From positions 239,794 to 303,793 of the forward strand of contig NZ_BAAAZE010000014.1 of the NCBI RefSeq assembly GCF_039536745.1: a stretch of DNA of 64,000 nt. Direction: 5' to 3'. The DNA is from Actimicrobium antarcticum (GTDB lineage Bacteria > Pseudomonadota > Gammaproteobacteria > Burkholderiales > Burkholderiaceae_D). Of this stretch, positions 24,443 to 33,363 are shown piece after piece (within the stretch, counting starts at the first letter, position 1; each line of letters begins with the position of its first letter). Made by a program: the position numbers and the translations under genes. The notes below the pieces were generated by a model, which had not been told where the DNA came from, made no database searches, and worked only from the letters and a program-made list of their open reading frames with translations.

Positions 24443-25579
24443 ATGGCCAGCTTATCGATTCGCAATGTGCGCAAGGTGTATCCGAACGGCGCTGAAATTT
24501 TGAAGGGCATCAATCTCGATATCGAGGATGGCCAGTTCGTCATCCTGGTCGGCGGCTCCGGCTGCGGCAAGTCGACGCTGCTCAACATGATCGCCGGCCT
24601 GGAAACTGTCACCGAAGGCGAGATCCTGATCGGCGACAAGGTGGTCAATGACGTGCCGCCGAAGTCACGCGATATTGCGATGGTGTTCCAGTCGTATGCG
24701 CTGTATCCGACCATGACGGTGCGCGAGAATATCTCGTTCGGCCTGGGCATCCGCAAGGTGCCGAAAGACGAACAGAAAAAGATCGTCGAGCGCGTCGCCG
24801 AGACACTGCAAATGACGCATTTGCTGGACCGCAAACCGGCCCTGCTATCGGGCGGCCAGCGCCAGCGCGTTGCCATGGGCCGGGCGATTGCGCGTGACCC
24901 GGCGCTGTTCCTGTTCGATGAACCGCTGTCGAATCTGGATGCGAAACTGCGCGTGGAAATGCGCGCCGAAATCAAGCTGATGCACCAGCGCCTCCGCACC
25001 ACCATCGTGTATGTCACGCATGACCAGATCGAAGCGATGACACTGGGTGACCGCATCGCCGTGATGAAGGATGGCGTGGTCCAGCAATACGGCAGCCCGC
25101 AGGAAATTTACGACCAGCCGCAGAACCTGTTCGTGGCCGGTTTCATCGGGTCGCCGTCGATGAATTTCCTGCGCGGCAAGCTATCCGTTCAGGGCGCGGA
25201 TACCGTGTTCGAACTCGATCACGCTGGTGTCATCACCGCCCTGCCGCTGCCGGAGAGCTTGCTGCAATCCGGCACCCTGACGGCGCGCATCGGCCAGGAC
25301 GTCATTCTCGGCATCCGTCCGGAACACATCACCGATGCCGACAGTGCCCGTAACAACGCCGCCAACGCGACGTATCGCCCGACCGACGTCAATTGCACCG
25401 TCGAGATGATCGAGCCGACCGGCCCGGACACCATGGTCTACGTCTGGTTCAACAAGACCCGCGCCACCTGCCGCACCCACCCGCGCGCGGGCGCTGCACC
25501 CGGTGGCGTGGTTGCGCTGGCGTTTGACTTGTCGAAGGCGGTGTTGTTCGATCCGGTCAGTGAAGAGCGGATTGCGTGA
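24443..25579 (+). CDS. gtsD: sugar ABC transporter ATPase, UgpC/MalK/GtsD type
   Basis: The 378-residue ATPase has Walker A G-G-S-G-C-G-K-S-T, signature L-S-G-G-Q-R-Q-R-V, Walker B L-F-L-F-D-E-P-L-S-N-L-D, and switch His in Y-V-T-H-D-Q. A C-terminal OB-type regulatory domain starts near residue 240. The C-terminal part contains T-R-A-T-C-R-T-H-P-R-A-G in the last strand region. The family serves CUT1 sugar transporters and may energise more than one of them. It is the last gene of the importer operon; a 209-bp spacer without further genes follows. Confidence 0.9.
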   Translation: MASLSIRNVRKVYPNGAEILKGINLDIEDGQFVILVGGSGCGKSTLLNMIAGLETVTEGEILIGDKVVNDVPPKSRDIAMVFQSYALYPTMTVRENISFGLGIRKVPKDEQKKIVERVAETLQMTHLLDRKPALLSGGQRQRVAMGRAIARDPALFLFDEPLSNLDAKLRVEMRAEIKLMHQRLRTTIVYVTHDQIEAMTLGDRIAVMKDGVVQQYGSPQEIYDQPQNLFVAGFIGSPSMNFLRGKLSVQGADTVFELDHAGVITALPLPESLLQSGTLTARIGQDVILGIRPEHITDADSARNNAANATYRPTDVNCTVEMIEPTGPDTMVYVWFNKTRATCRTHPRAGAAPGGVVALAFDLSKAVLFDPVSEERIA

Positions 25580-25788
25580 CAGGGTGAGGAGGATGGGCAA
25601 TCGCCGTTGCGCGGTGCCGATGTGCACCGGCGCCGACATGACGACCGGAGGCCTGCAAGCGGGAGTCCGGCAATCTCCACTATCATGGGTGTCCTCGTTG
25701 CACGAACGAACAGGCCAGGCGTGGAGTGCGAAAGCATCCTGCCGTCGGCCTGCGTGTCGCGCCAACATCATCTGAACAGGAGAACGAC

Positions 25789-26685
25789 ATGAGCACAGCA
25801 CACATCGGTTTCCTTGGGTTGGGCAGCATGGGTGCGCCGATGGCGCGCAACTTGCTCGACAGCGGCCTTGCCGTGACCGTCTATAACCGGACCCGGTCTG
25901 TCGCCGAGGCTTTCGGTAGCGCCGGCGCCAGCGCCAGCATCGCAGAGACACCCGCTGGCGCCGTTGTCGAAGGCGGTATCGCCATCACGATGCTGGCCAA
26001 CGATGCGGCTCTCGAAGACGTCACACTGGGTCCGGACGGCATCCTGCAACAGCTCGGCAAGGGCGGCTTGCACATCTCGATGAGCACGGTCTCGCCCGAG
26101 ACCTCGAAAAAACTGGCCGCCCTGCATGCGGAGCGCGGCAGCCTGTTTCTCAGCGCACCGGTATTTGGCCGACCCGAGGCGGCCGCCGCAAAAAAGCTGT
26201 GGATCTGCCAGTCCGGCAGCAACGCCGCCAAGCAACGGGCAAAAGCGATCCTCGATATTCTGGGCCAGGGCATCCACGATTTTGGCGAGGACCCGGGCGC
26301 GGCCAACGTGGTCAAGCTGTCCGGTAATTTCATGATCCTGGCAGCCATCGAAACCATGGCTGAAGCGCAGGCACTGGCCGAAAAAAATGGCATCGATCGC
26401 ACCATGCTGGCCAACTTTTTTGGCCAGACGATCTTCTCCTGCCCGATTTATCAGAACTACGGTCGCACGCTGGCCGAGCGCGCTTTCGAGCCGGCCGGCT
26501 TCAAGCTCGAACTCGGCATGAAGGATGTGCGCCTGGTACGCGACGTCGCCGAAGCATCGATGGTGCCGATGCCGCTGGCCGACCTGCTGCATGCCCGCCT
26601 GCTCACCAGCCTTGCAAAAAAACGCGGCAAACAGGACTGGACCGCGATCGAACTGGTGACGGCCGAAGACGCAGCGCTTCGTTAA
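25789..26685 (+). CDS. NAD(P)-dependent beta-hydroxyacid dehydrogenase family oxidoreductase
   Basis: The 298-residue protein has the Rossmann motif G-F-L-G-L-G-S-M-G-A-P-M-A-R-N-L near residue 7, and the catalytic-lysine region A-A-N-V-V-K-L-S-G-N-F near residue 170 as in 3-hydroxyisobutyrate and tartronate-semialdehyde reductases. The usual substrate motif D-A-P-V-S-G is altered to S-A-P-V-F-G-R-P-E, as in the GLYR/succinic-semialdehyde-reductase-like branch. The start at 25789 has AGGAG seven bases upstream. It stands alone between gtsD and yghU. The exact substrate is uncertain. Confidence 0.85.
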   Translation: MSTAHIGFLGLGSMGAPMARNLLDSGLAVTVYNRTRSVAEAFGSAGASASIAETPAGAVVEGGIAITMLANDAALEDVTLGPDGILQQLGKGGLHISMSTVSPETSKKLAALHAERGSLFLSAPVFGRPEAAAAKKLWICQSGSNAAKQRAKAILDILGQGIHDFGEDPGAANVVKLSGNFMILAAIETMAEAQALAEKNGIDRTMLANFFGQTIFSCPIYQNYGRTLAERAFEPAGFKLELGMKDVRLVRDVAEASMVPMPLADLLHARLLTSLAKKRGKQDWTAIELVTAEDAALR

Positions 26686-26791
26686 ACTCCTGCAGGTATT
26701 TCACACCGTGCAGTGGACCTCGCAGGAACATCAAGCCGGTGTTCCTGCTGCACCCTGCACGGCTTTCTCCCCATTGTTCAAGGACTCCCTC

Positions 26792-27667
26792 ATGACTGAT
26801 TCATCGACCTACACACCCCCCCAAATCTGGACGGCCAACAAGGAAAACGGTGGCCGCTTCGCTGCCATCAACCGTCCGGTCGCAGGTTCAACCCACGAAA
26901 AGGAACTGCCTGTTGGCGTGCATCCGCTGCAGCTGTATTCGATGGGTACGCCCAACGGCGTCAAAGTGACGGTCCTGCTGGAAGAGCTGCTGGCCGCCGG
27001 CCACGCTGGCGCGCAATACGATGCGTGGCTGATCCGGATTCAGGAAGGCGACCAGTTCGGCAGCGGTTTCGTGGACATCAATCCGAACTCCAAGATACCG
27101 GCACTGGTGGACCGCAGCGGCGCAGCGCCGCTGCGCGTCTTCGAATCCGGCGCCATTCTGGTGTATCTCGCCGAAAAGTTTGGCGCGTTCCTGCCAACCG
27201 ACCCCGCCCGGCGTGCCGAATGCCTGTCATGGCTGTTCTGGCAGATGGGCAGCGGGCCGTTCCTCGGCGGCGGCTTCGGTCACTTTTATGCGTATGCACC
27301 GACCAAAATCGAATACGCGATCGATCGCTACGCCATGGAAGTCAAGCGCCAGCTGGACGTGCTCGATCGACGCCTGGCCGACAACCAGTACGTTGCCGGC
27401 GACGAGTACACGATCGCCGACATGGCGATCTGGCCCTGGTACGGCAGCCTGGCAAAAGGATTGCTGTATGACGCCGGCGAATTCCTGCAAGTGCAGGACT
27501 ACAAGAACGTCCAACGCTGGACCAACGAGCTCGCCGCCCGTCCGGCCGTCAAGCGCGGACGCATGGTCAACCGGACCATGGGCGAGCCGTCCAGCCAATT
27601 GCACGAGCGTCACGATGCCAATGACTTCGAGACGAAGACACAGGACAAGTTGGTGGCGCCGACCTGA
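26792..27667 (+). CDS. yghU: glutathione S-transferase-like disulfide-bond oxidoreductase YghU
   Basis: The 291-residue protein resembles E. coli YghU in length and in the sequence Y-T-P-P-Q-I-W-T near the start. It has L-Y-S-M-G-T-P-N-G-V-K-V at the glutathione-binding thioredoxin fold, with the conserved N-P-N-S-K-I-P-A-L and F-E-S-G-A-I-L-V-Y-L. The C-terminal helical domain contains G-D-E-Y-T-I-A-D-M-A-I-W-P-W. YghU binds two glutathiones and reduces disulfides such as 2-hydroxyethyl disulfide. The start at 26792 aligns with the family N-terminus; the frame upstream is not conserved. It is a monocistronic gene as far as can be seen. Confidence 0.92.
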   Translation: MTDSSTYTPPQIWTANKENGGRFAAINRPVAGSTHEKELPVGVHPLQLYSMGTPNGVKVTVLLEELLAAGHAGAQYDAWLIRIQEGDQFGSGFVDINPNSKIPALVDRSGAAPLRVFESGAILVYLAEKFGAFLPTDPARRAECLSWLFWQMGSGPFLGGGFGHFYAYAPTKIEYAIDRYAMEVKRQLDVLDRRLADNQYVAGDEYTIADMAIWPWYGSLAKGLLYDAGEFLQVQDYKNVQRWTNELAARPAVKRGRMVNRTMGEPSSQLHERHDANDFETKTQDKLVAPT

Positions 27668-27772
27668 TTGCGCCGAATCGGCTCACCTTCGGGTCTGGGC
27701 CAGGTCATGACTGACAGGGTGAGGGCGATCTTGCCAATGTGCTGGTTCGAGCCAGCCCCGACAATGTAATAG

Positions 27773-27851
27773 TATCTATTCAAAATCAATTCATTTGTGT
27801 TCAAATAGGGGATTCTTTACCAATGGCGGAACCCCTTTTTTTATCTATTCA
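27773..27851 (+). promoter_or_regulatory. repeated TATCTATTCA elements before the HipA-like gene
   Basis: TATCTATTCA occurs at 27773-27782 and 27842-27851. ACAATGTA also occurs twice, at 27761-27768 and 27851-27858, adjoining each copy. The second copy ends just before the predicted start codon. Such pairs often mark autoregulatory operators, and the encoded protein has its own DNA-binding domain. Confidence 0.45.
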
Positions 27852-27857
27852 CAATGT

Positions 27858-29216
27858 ATGAAAAATCCCGGAAAAATCGACAAAATAGCGGCTCTGCGCA
27901 GCATCTTGTCGCGTCATCCGGCTGATGCGAAAGCGCTGTCATCCGCATTGGGAATCAGCCAGCCTACATTCTCGCGACTCTGGCCGGCAGCCGGCAATGA
28001 CATCTGCGTTCTTGGTGCCGCGCGCGCGACGGTGTACGGCCTGAGCCGCGATGTGCGTGACCTCGGCAGCAAATTGCCGGTCTATCGCATCGACACAGTC
28101 GGTGTGATAGACCATTTTTGTGACTTGTACGTCCTCGCCGGAGGCTGGTATGCCTACCAGCAGAGCGACAGTGGGCCAATAACCCTTTGCGAAGGATTAC
28201 CGTACTTTCTTCAGGATTTGCGACCTCAAGGTTTTTTGGGCCGCACTGTCCCGAAAGAACATGCTGATCTTGATTTGCTCATGGATGTCACGAAGTGGAG
28301 TGACGATGACGTGCTTTACTACCTTGCGCGCCGCGGCGAGAACAGCACTGGCGACCTGATCGCAGGAAACGAATCCTACCGCCGTCACATTCAGCAACTC
28401 GCAGAGGGTGCCAACGACATCGTTGCAGATGCTGATCGACTCCGGCGCTACCCCGAGCTTGCCGGAAAGGCCTTGGCAGGGGATGTGGCAGGATCATCAG
28501 CCGGCGGAGAGCAGCCAAAGTTTCTTGCCACGATTTCAGGCGATGCAGCGGATCGGCCGAGCCGGCATGTCATTGTGAAGTTTTCAGCGGCAATCGATAC
28601 GCCCGGAGGGAGGCGATGGGGCGACCTGCTCATTGCGGAGCACCATGCCCTGCAAACGCTCGAGCGAAACGGCATTGCATCAGCAAAGTCCGAGATCCTG
28701 ATATCTCAACATCGGGTGTTCCTGGAATCGACGCGATTTGATCGGATGGGATCTCACGGCAGGCTCCCCTTGCTTTCGCTAGCGGGCCTGGCGGGGGAAA
28801 CGGGTGCCCTCGACAAATCGTGGACCTACGTTGCAAACCTGCTGTTTAACCGGCGCCAATTGACTTCTTCGGATTTCAGCACCATCCGGTTGCTGGACCT
28901 GTACGGCGCACTCATCGGCAATACGGACAGGCATCAGGGAAATCTGTCGTTGAGCTGGGGTATTGGAGAACCGTTCCGCTTGCTGCCTTGCTACGACATG
29001 CTGCCGATGCTGTACCGGCCAACGACGCAAGGCGAAGTGGTTGAGCGCCGACTGTCTCTTGCAGCGATGGACAAGCTGGACCTGCAGCAATTGCCACGTG
29101 CAGCCATGCTGGCCACGCAGTTCTGGGAAGCCGTGCTTGCCGACGAGAGGGTGTCGGACGATTTCAAGGTGGTGGTGCGAAAGCATCTGGACGATGCTGC
29201 GCCGATGCAGTCGTAG
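27858..29216 (+). CDS. HipA-like serine/threonine kinase with N-terminal HTH (YjjJ/HipH type)
   Basis: The 452-residue protein has an N-terminal helix-turn-helix (L-S-S-A-L-G-I-S-Q-P-T-F-S-R-L) and a HipA-like kinase fold. Seen motifs are the Gly-rich loop S-S-A-G-G-E-Q-P-K-F, the catalytic loop G-N-T-D-R-H-Q-G-N-L-S, and the metal-binding L-P-C-Y-D-M-L-P. E. coli YjjJ (HipH) has this layout and acts without a separate antitoxin gene. No HipB-like gene lies next to it here either. ATG 27858 is preferred because it begins the HTH; an upstream TTG at 27795 is the alternative. Base composition at its promoter is AT-rich compared with neighbours, which suggests acquisition. Confidence 0.82.
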   Translation: MKNPGKIDKIAALRSILSRHPADAKALSSALGISQPTFSRLWPAAGNDICVLGAARATVYGLSRDVRDLGSKLPVYRIDTVGVIDHFCDLYVLAGGWYAYQQSDSGPITLCEGLPYFLQDLRPQGFLGRTVPKEHADLDLLMDVTKWSDDDVLYYLARRGENSTGDLIAGNESYRRHIQQLAEGANDIVADADRLRRYPELAGKALAGDVAGSSAGGEQPKFLATISGDAADRPSRHVIVKFSAAIDTPGGRRWGDLLIAEHHALQTLERNGIASAKSEILISQHRVFLESTRFDRMGSHGRLPLLSLAGLAGETGALDKSWTYVANLLFNRRQLTSSDFSTIRLLDLYGALIGNTDRHQGNLSLSWGIGEPFRLLPCYDMLPMLYRPTTQGEVVERRLSLAAMDKLDLQQLPRAAMLATQFWEAVLADERVSDDFKVVVRKHLDDAAPMQS

Positions 29217-29265
29217 GGTGAAGCTTCTAACGTAGGCTGCCTGAAGGTTTGTTCATTGATCTCCA

Positions 29266-29566
29266 TCTGGTTTTTTTGCTCGACGCGAAGGGGCTTGCTC
29301 GTCATTGCGAACTTCACGTGGGCGACACGATTGGCGTGTCGGTGTTGATCGTTGACTGGGTCGGACCGATTTGTGTCGCGGTGAAGATGATGCCGACCGC
29401 CAATTTGCCTACCGTTTAGGGTGAGGATTCGCAGAAAAATACCACCCATGCCCCACAAATTCTTGAAAAACCTGCGAAACGTCAATGTCTACCCAAATCC
29501 TCATACCGGGAAAACCAGTGAAGATCCTTGTCAGGCCTTGGGTTACGGGGTTTCCGGTCAGGCACT
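29266..29566 (+). repeat. ~300-bp direct repeat, left copy
   Basis: This stretch recurs at 30489-30788 in the same orientation with only scattered mismatches; one run of over 90 bp, including the CACAAATTCTTG block, is identical. The two copies bracket the doc/antitoxin pair. No transposase is visible inside. Short frames in it differ between copies mostly by amino-acid-changing substitutions, so it is probably not coding. Confidence 0.85.
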
Positions 29567-29711
29567 TACATATAGCGACCAGCCTTTGAAATCGCTCCGA
29601 CCAGATTTGACGCGATTCTCGGACAGGGAGAACTGCATCTATCGGATTGATCAAACCGGCATTAGAGGTAACTGGCCAAGACGCTCAACACGGCCTTGGC
29701 GTGCAAAATAG

Positions 29712-30098
29712 CTACGGAATAAGGCGTTGCCGTATCCAGCCGGCCACTTGCCGCTCCGTCATGTCGCCGGCGGCGACGGCAAACATGAAGTTGATAGCGT
29801 CGACCTCCTTGAATACAAGCGTCTCGCCGTTGATCGCCAGGAAAAGGCGACCGACGACCCAGGCGGAACGCTTGTTGCCGTCGCTGAACCCGTGGCTGGA
29901 GGCGATGCCGTAGATGTAGGCCGCCGCAAGGTCGGCTACGTCCGGCGGCGGATTGCCGTAGGCATTGAGGTTCTGTGCCCGATTGAGCGCCGACTCTACG
30001 GCGTTGAGGTCACGTATGCCGGCCAAGCCACCGTGCACGGCGAGCTGCTTATCGTGGACCGCAAAAACCGTATCGCGTTGCACCCATTGCCAGGTCAC
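29712..30098 (-). CDS. doc: Doc-type Fic-family toxin
   Basis: The 128-residue protein has the Doc form of the Fic motif, H-G-F-S-D-G-N-K-R-S-A, near residue 70. Phage P1 Doc has this motif in place of H-P-F-x-x-G-N-G-R, and uses it to phosphorylate EF-Tu and stop translation. The start is GTG 30096-30098, which overlaps the TGA of the antitoxin gene, so toxin follows antitoxin as in phd-doc. The gene ends close to the left 300-bp repeat. Confidence 0.9.
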   Translation of the reverse strand: MTWQWVQRDTVFAVHDKQLAVHGGLAGIRDLNAVESALNRAQNLNAYGNPPPDVADLAAAYIYGIASSHGFSDGNKRSAWVVGRLFLAINGETLVFKEVDAINFMFAVAAGDMTERQVAGWIRQRLIP

Positions 30099-30322
30099 TT
30101 AGCGAGCACCCGCAGAATCTCGCGGTCGTCGTGCATGATCGCCTCGGCCAAGGCCATCTGGCGCGCGAACTCAGGGCTGTACGGCGTGATGCGCATTGCG
30201 CCGTCCGGGGCCTCGGTCAGGTAAAGAGTATCGCCCTTCTGCACGTTCAGGATGCGCTTGGCCTCCTTGTTCAGGATCAGCCCCTCAGATGCACCTACCG
30301 TGGTCACTTTGAATGTGAGCAT
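30095..30322 (-). CDS. AbrB/MazE-fold antitoxin paired with Doc
   Basis: This 75-residue protein has the swapped-hairpin AbrB/SpoVT motif: V-T-T-V-G-A-S-E-G-L-I-L-N-K-E-A-K-R-I-L-N-V-Q-K-G-D-T-L-Y-L. The C-terminal helix-rich tail (S-P-E-F-A-R-Q-M-A-L-A-E-A-I-M) should bind and inhibit the Doc toxin. AAGGAGG lies six bases upstream of the ATG. The promoter region carries an inverted repeat (30338-30361). P1 uses a different antitoxin fold (Phd), but AbrB-type partners for Doc are known in other bacteria. It overlaps doc by four bases. Confidence 0.88.
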   Translation of the reverse strand: MLTFKVTTVGASEGLILNKEAKRILNVQKGDTLYLTEAPDGAMRITPYSPEFARQMALAEAIMHDDREILRVLAK

Positions 30323-30337
30323 GATGCCCTCCTTTTA

Positions 30338-30361
30338 TCTATATAAGTTTTATTGTATAGA
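30338..30361. promoter_or_regulatory. inverted repeat at the toxin-antitoxin promoter
   Basis: TCTATA (30338-30343) and TATAGA (30356-30361) form an inverted repeat with a 12-bp AT-rich spacer, 16 bp upstream of the antitoxin start. It could be the operator for autorepression by the AbrB-fold protein. Confidence 0.5.
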
Positions 30362-30488
30362 CGGCTTGGAGCGTGTCAAGAAACTTGACCAACCGTATCC
30401 GGCTACACCCTTCCTCCAGTATAGGTCTTCGCGCGCGAGCGTCTTTCCGATGAACTTTACGACAGCAAGGAAAAGCCGGAGCAGGCCG

Positions 30489-30788
30489 TCCGGTTTTTTG
30501 CAAGACGCGCATAGGCTTGCTCATCATTGCGAACTTCACGTGGCCGACACGGTTAGCGTGTCGGTGTTGATCGTTGACTTGGTCGGACCGATTTGTGTCG
30601 CGGTGAAGATGATGCCGACCGCCGATTTGCCTACCGTTTAGGGTGAGGATTCGCAGAAAAATACCACCCATGCCCCACAAATTCTTGAAAAACCTGCGAA
30701 ACGTCAATGTCTACGCAAATCCTCATACCGGGAAAACCAGTGAAGATCCTTGTCAGACCTTGGGTTGCGGGGTTTCCGCTCAGGCACT
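30489..30788 (+). repeat. ~300-bp direct repeat, right copy
   Basis: Second copy of the repeat at 29266-29566, same orientation. Similarity starts at a T-rich block (30492-30499) and stops sharply after CAGGCACT at both ends of the module. It lies upstream of the antitoxin promoter. Confidence 0.85.
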
Positions 30789-31174
30789 ATGTAGACGGCG
30801 GCGCAGCTTGATCCGGCCACTGAGGAACGGATAGTGTGAAAGTGCGCGACGCCACACTCGCCTGAAAAAACGCCACGTCCTTCAGTGACATCGCCGGATC
30901 GCCCGGACGCAAACGCTCACCTCGCCCCCGAGATCCGAGTGTTTTTATCAGCAGGCAATAGTGACGTCGGCACCCCCGGCGTCTCATTCCCTTTTCCGCA
31001 GCGATCGACGTGATATGTGAATTAGCGGACATACAACTCGCGCACACACATCCTAAATTTATGGTGGTGCAGGGCTCGCATGTTTTTTTGCAAGCCGGCA
31101 TGTCGCAAAAATCGGGATGGATAGTCGGGATGGATACCGCGCTTCACGATAGTCGGCATGACATTGCGCACAGC
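30789..31174. other. spacer between the repeat and katE
   Basis: I see no gene here that I can support. Small frames on both strands lack ribosome sites and recognisable content. The right end should hold the katE promoter. Confidence 0.5.
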
Positions 31175-31207
31175 GGATCAGCGCACGCAAATATCGCGCG
31201 CTGATCC
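31175..31207. promoter_or_regulatory. katE: inverted repeat upstream of katE
   Basis: GGATCAGCGC (31175-31184) and GCGCTGATCC (31198-31207) are perfect 10-bp arms with a 13-bp spacer. The element ends 26 bp before the katE start. It may be an operator or a 5'-UTR hairpin. Confidence 0.5.
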
Positions 31208-31233
31208 ATTTCCCCATAAATCAAGGAAACACA

Positions 31234-33363
31234 ATGACCTCAACAACTCCTCGTAAAGGCAAGACTGCATCCCTGTCATCCAACGCCAAATCCAATGCCG
31301 TGCCACCGTCCCCCTTCCCTGCCAGCGAACTCGGCCCGGCTGGCGACCTGCACCAGCCGCTGTCCGGCAGCCACCCCGGGTTGACCACCAACCACGGCCT
31401 GCCGGTGTCGGATAACCAGAATTCTCTGAAAGCGTTTTCGCGTGGACCAGTTCTGCTGGAAGATTTTATTCTGCGCGAGAAGATCTTCCACTTCGACCAT
31501 GAACGCATACCGGAGCGGGTCGTGCATGCACGCGGCAGCGGTGCCCACGGCTACTTTGAACTGACCGACTCGCTGGCCGACTTCACCACCGCAAAAGTCC
31601 TGACCGAGACGGGGATAAAGACGCCGCTGTTCACGCGCATCTCCACCGTGGCCGGTGGCTCCGGTTCCGCCGATACGCCGCGTGACGTGCGCGGTTTTGC
31701 GGTCAAGATGTACACCAAAGAAGGCAACTGGGATCTGGTGGGCAATAACATTCCGGTATTTTTCATTCAGGACGCCATCAAGTTTCCCGACCTGATCCAT
31801 GCCGTGAAGATGGAGCCGGACCGCGGCTTCCCGCAGGCTGCCTCGGCGCACGATACCTTCTGGGACTTCATTTCACTGACTCCCGAAGCGATGCACATGG
31901 TGATGTGGATCATGTCCGACCGCACGCTGCCGCGTTCATTGCGCATGATCGAAGGCTTTGGCATCCATAGCTTCCGGCTCGTCAATGCTGACGGCAAATC
32001 GACCTTCGTGAAGTTCCACTGGCGACCCCGGCTCGGCCTGCAATCGACGCTCTGGGATGAAACCGTCAAGATCGCCGGTGCCGATCCCGACTACCATCGG
32101 CGCGACCTGTTTGAAGCGATTACGTCAGGCGCCTTCCCCGAATGGGATCTCGCGGTACAGCTGTTTTCGGAAGACGAAGCGGCGGCCTTTCCGTTCGATC
32201 ATCTCGATGCGACCAAGCTGATCCCCGAAGAACTGGTCCCGCTGCGCGTGATCGGCAAGATGGTGCTGGATCGCTGGCCGGACAATTTTTTTGCAGAAAC
32301 CGAGCAGGTCGCCTTCTGCCCATCCCATCTGGTGCCCGGCATCGATTTCTCCAACGATCCGCTGTTGCAGGGGCGCTTGTTCTCGTACCTCGATACGCAG
32401 TTGTCGCGGTTGGGCTCGCCCAACTTCCATCAGATTCCGGTGAACGCGCCGACATGCCCGTTCGCCAACCAGCAGCGCGACGGCCACATGCAGATGCAGC
32501 CGCAACAGGGCCGGGTCGCCTACGAACCGAATTCGCTGGCCGCCGATTCGGCACGCGAAAACCCGCAAGGCTTCCGCAGTTTTCCGGCCACCGAGAGTGG
32601 CGAACGCGGGCGCATCCGGCACGACAGCTTTGCCGACCATTATTCGCAGGCGCGTCTTTTTTATCGCAGTCAGCTGCCGGCGGAACAGGCCCACCTGGCG
32701 TCTGCGCTGGTGTTCGAACTGTCCAAAGTGGCGGCATTGCCGATCCGGCAGGCGATGGCCAGCCACCTGCAGCACATCGACGACGAATTGGCCCGGCGTG
32801 TCGTCGACGGCCTGGGACTGGAGGCCATGCCGGCGCCAGCGCCGCTAGCCCGTCCGGTCACCGACATGGCGCTATCGCCCGCGCTGCGCCTGATCGGCAA
32901 AGGGCAACCCACGCTGAAGGGCCGCTGCGTGGCGATACTGGTCAATGATGGCTCCGACGGCAAGGTGATTACGTCGCTGAAGAAAGCTATTTTTGGTGCC
33001 GGTGCGCGCATCAAAATTCTGGCGCCCAAGGTGGGTGGCGTGACACTGGCCGATGGCACCCTGCTGCCAGCCGACGGCCAGCTGGCCGGCAATCCCTCGG
33101 TGCTGTTCGATGCGATCGCGGTCGTGCTGTCAGACGCAGGCGCGCAGATGCTGAGCGGCGAGAGTGCGGCGGTCGATTTCGTACGCGACGCATTCGGGCA
33201 CCTGAAAGGGATTGCCGGCGATACGGGTGCACAGGCGTTGCTGACAAAGGCCGGTGTCGTGCCGGATGACGGCGTGACCGATGCGCATGACGCTGCGCGG
33301 TTTGTGGAAGCGGCCATGACGCGTCAGTGGGATCGGGAGAAATTGGTGCGGACGCTGGCTTGA
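31234..33363 (+). CDS. katE: catalase HPII (large-subunit, clade 2)
   Basis: The 709-residue enzyme is of the large-subunit type. The catalytic His lies in R-V-V-H-A-R-G-S-G-A-H-G, the distal Asn in L-V-G-N-N-I-P-V-F-F, and the proximal heme-ligand Tyr in R-L-F-S-Y-L-D-T-Q-L. A C-terminal flavodoxin-like domain starts near residue 565 (G-R-C-V-A-I-L-V-N-D-G-S). It degrades hydrogen peroxide in the cytoplasm. The start at 31234 has AAGGAA upstream. The gene stands alone, after a spacer with a strong inverted repeat and before a scar of broken genes. Confidence 0.95.
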   Translation: MTSTTPRKGKTASLSSNAKSNAVPPSPFPASELGPAGDLHQPLSGSHPGLTTNHGLPVSDNQNSLKAFSRGPVLLEDFILREKIFHFDHERIPERVVHARGSGAHGYFELTDSLADFTTAKVLTETGIKTPLFTRISTVAGGSGSADTPRDVRGFAVKMYTKEGNWDLVGNNIPVFFIQDAIKFPDLIHAVKMEPDRGFPQAASAHDTFWDFISLTPEAMHMVMWIMSDRTLPRSLRMIEGFGIHSFRLVNADGKSTFVKFHWRPRLGLQSTLWDETVKIAGADPDYHRRDLFEAITSGAFPEWDLAVQLFSEDEAAAFPFDHLDATKLIPEELVPLRVIGKMVLDRWPDNFFAETEQVAFCPSHLVPGIDFSNDPLLQGRLFSYLDTQLSRLGSPNFHQIPVNAPTCPFANQQRDGHMQMQPQQGRVAYEPNSLAADSARENPQGFRSFPATESGERGRIRHDSFADHYSQARLFYRSQLPAEQAHLASALVFELSKVAALPIRQAMASHLQHIDDELARRVVDGLGLEAMPAPAPLARPVTDMALSPALRLIGKGQPTLKGRCVAILVNDGSDGKVITSLKKAIFGAGARIKILAPKVGGVTLADGTLLPADGQLAGNPSVLFDAIAVVLSDAGAQMLSGESAAVDFVRDAFGHLKGIAGDTGAQALLTKAGVVPDDGVTDAHDAARFVEAAMTRQWDREKLVRTLA

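Noticed and set aside
28991..30707. Minus-strand frames starting MTFRRFFKNL in both copies of the 300-bp repeat
   Set aside because: The shared start only reflects the DNA repeat; the frames diverge outside it and no ribosome site is seen.
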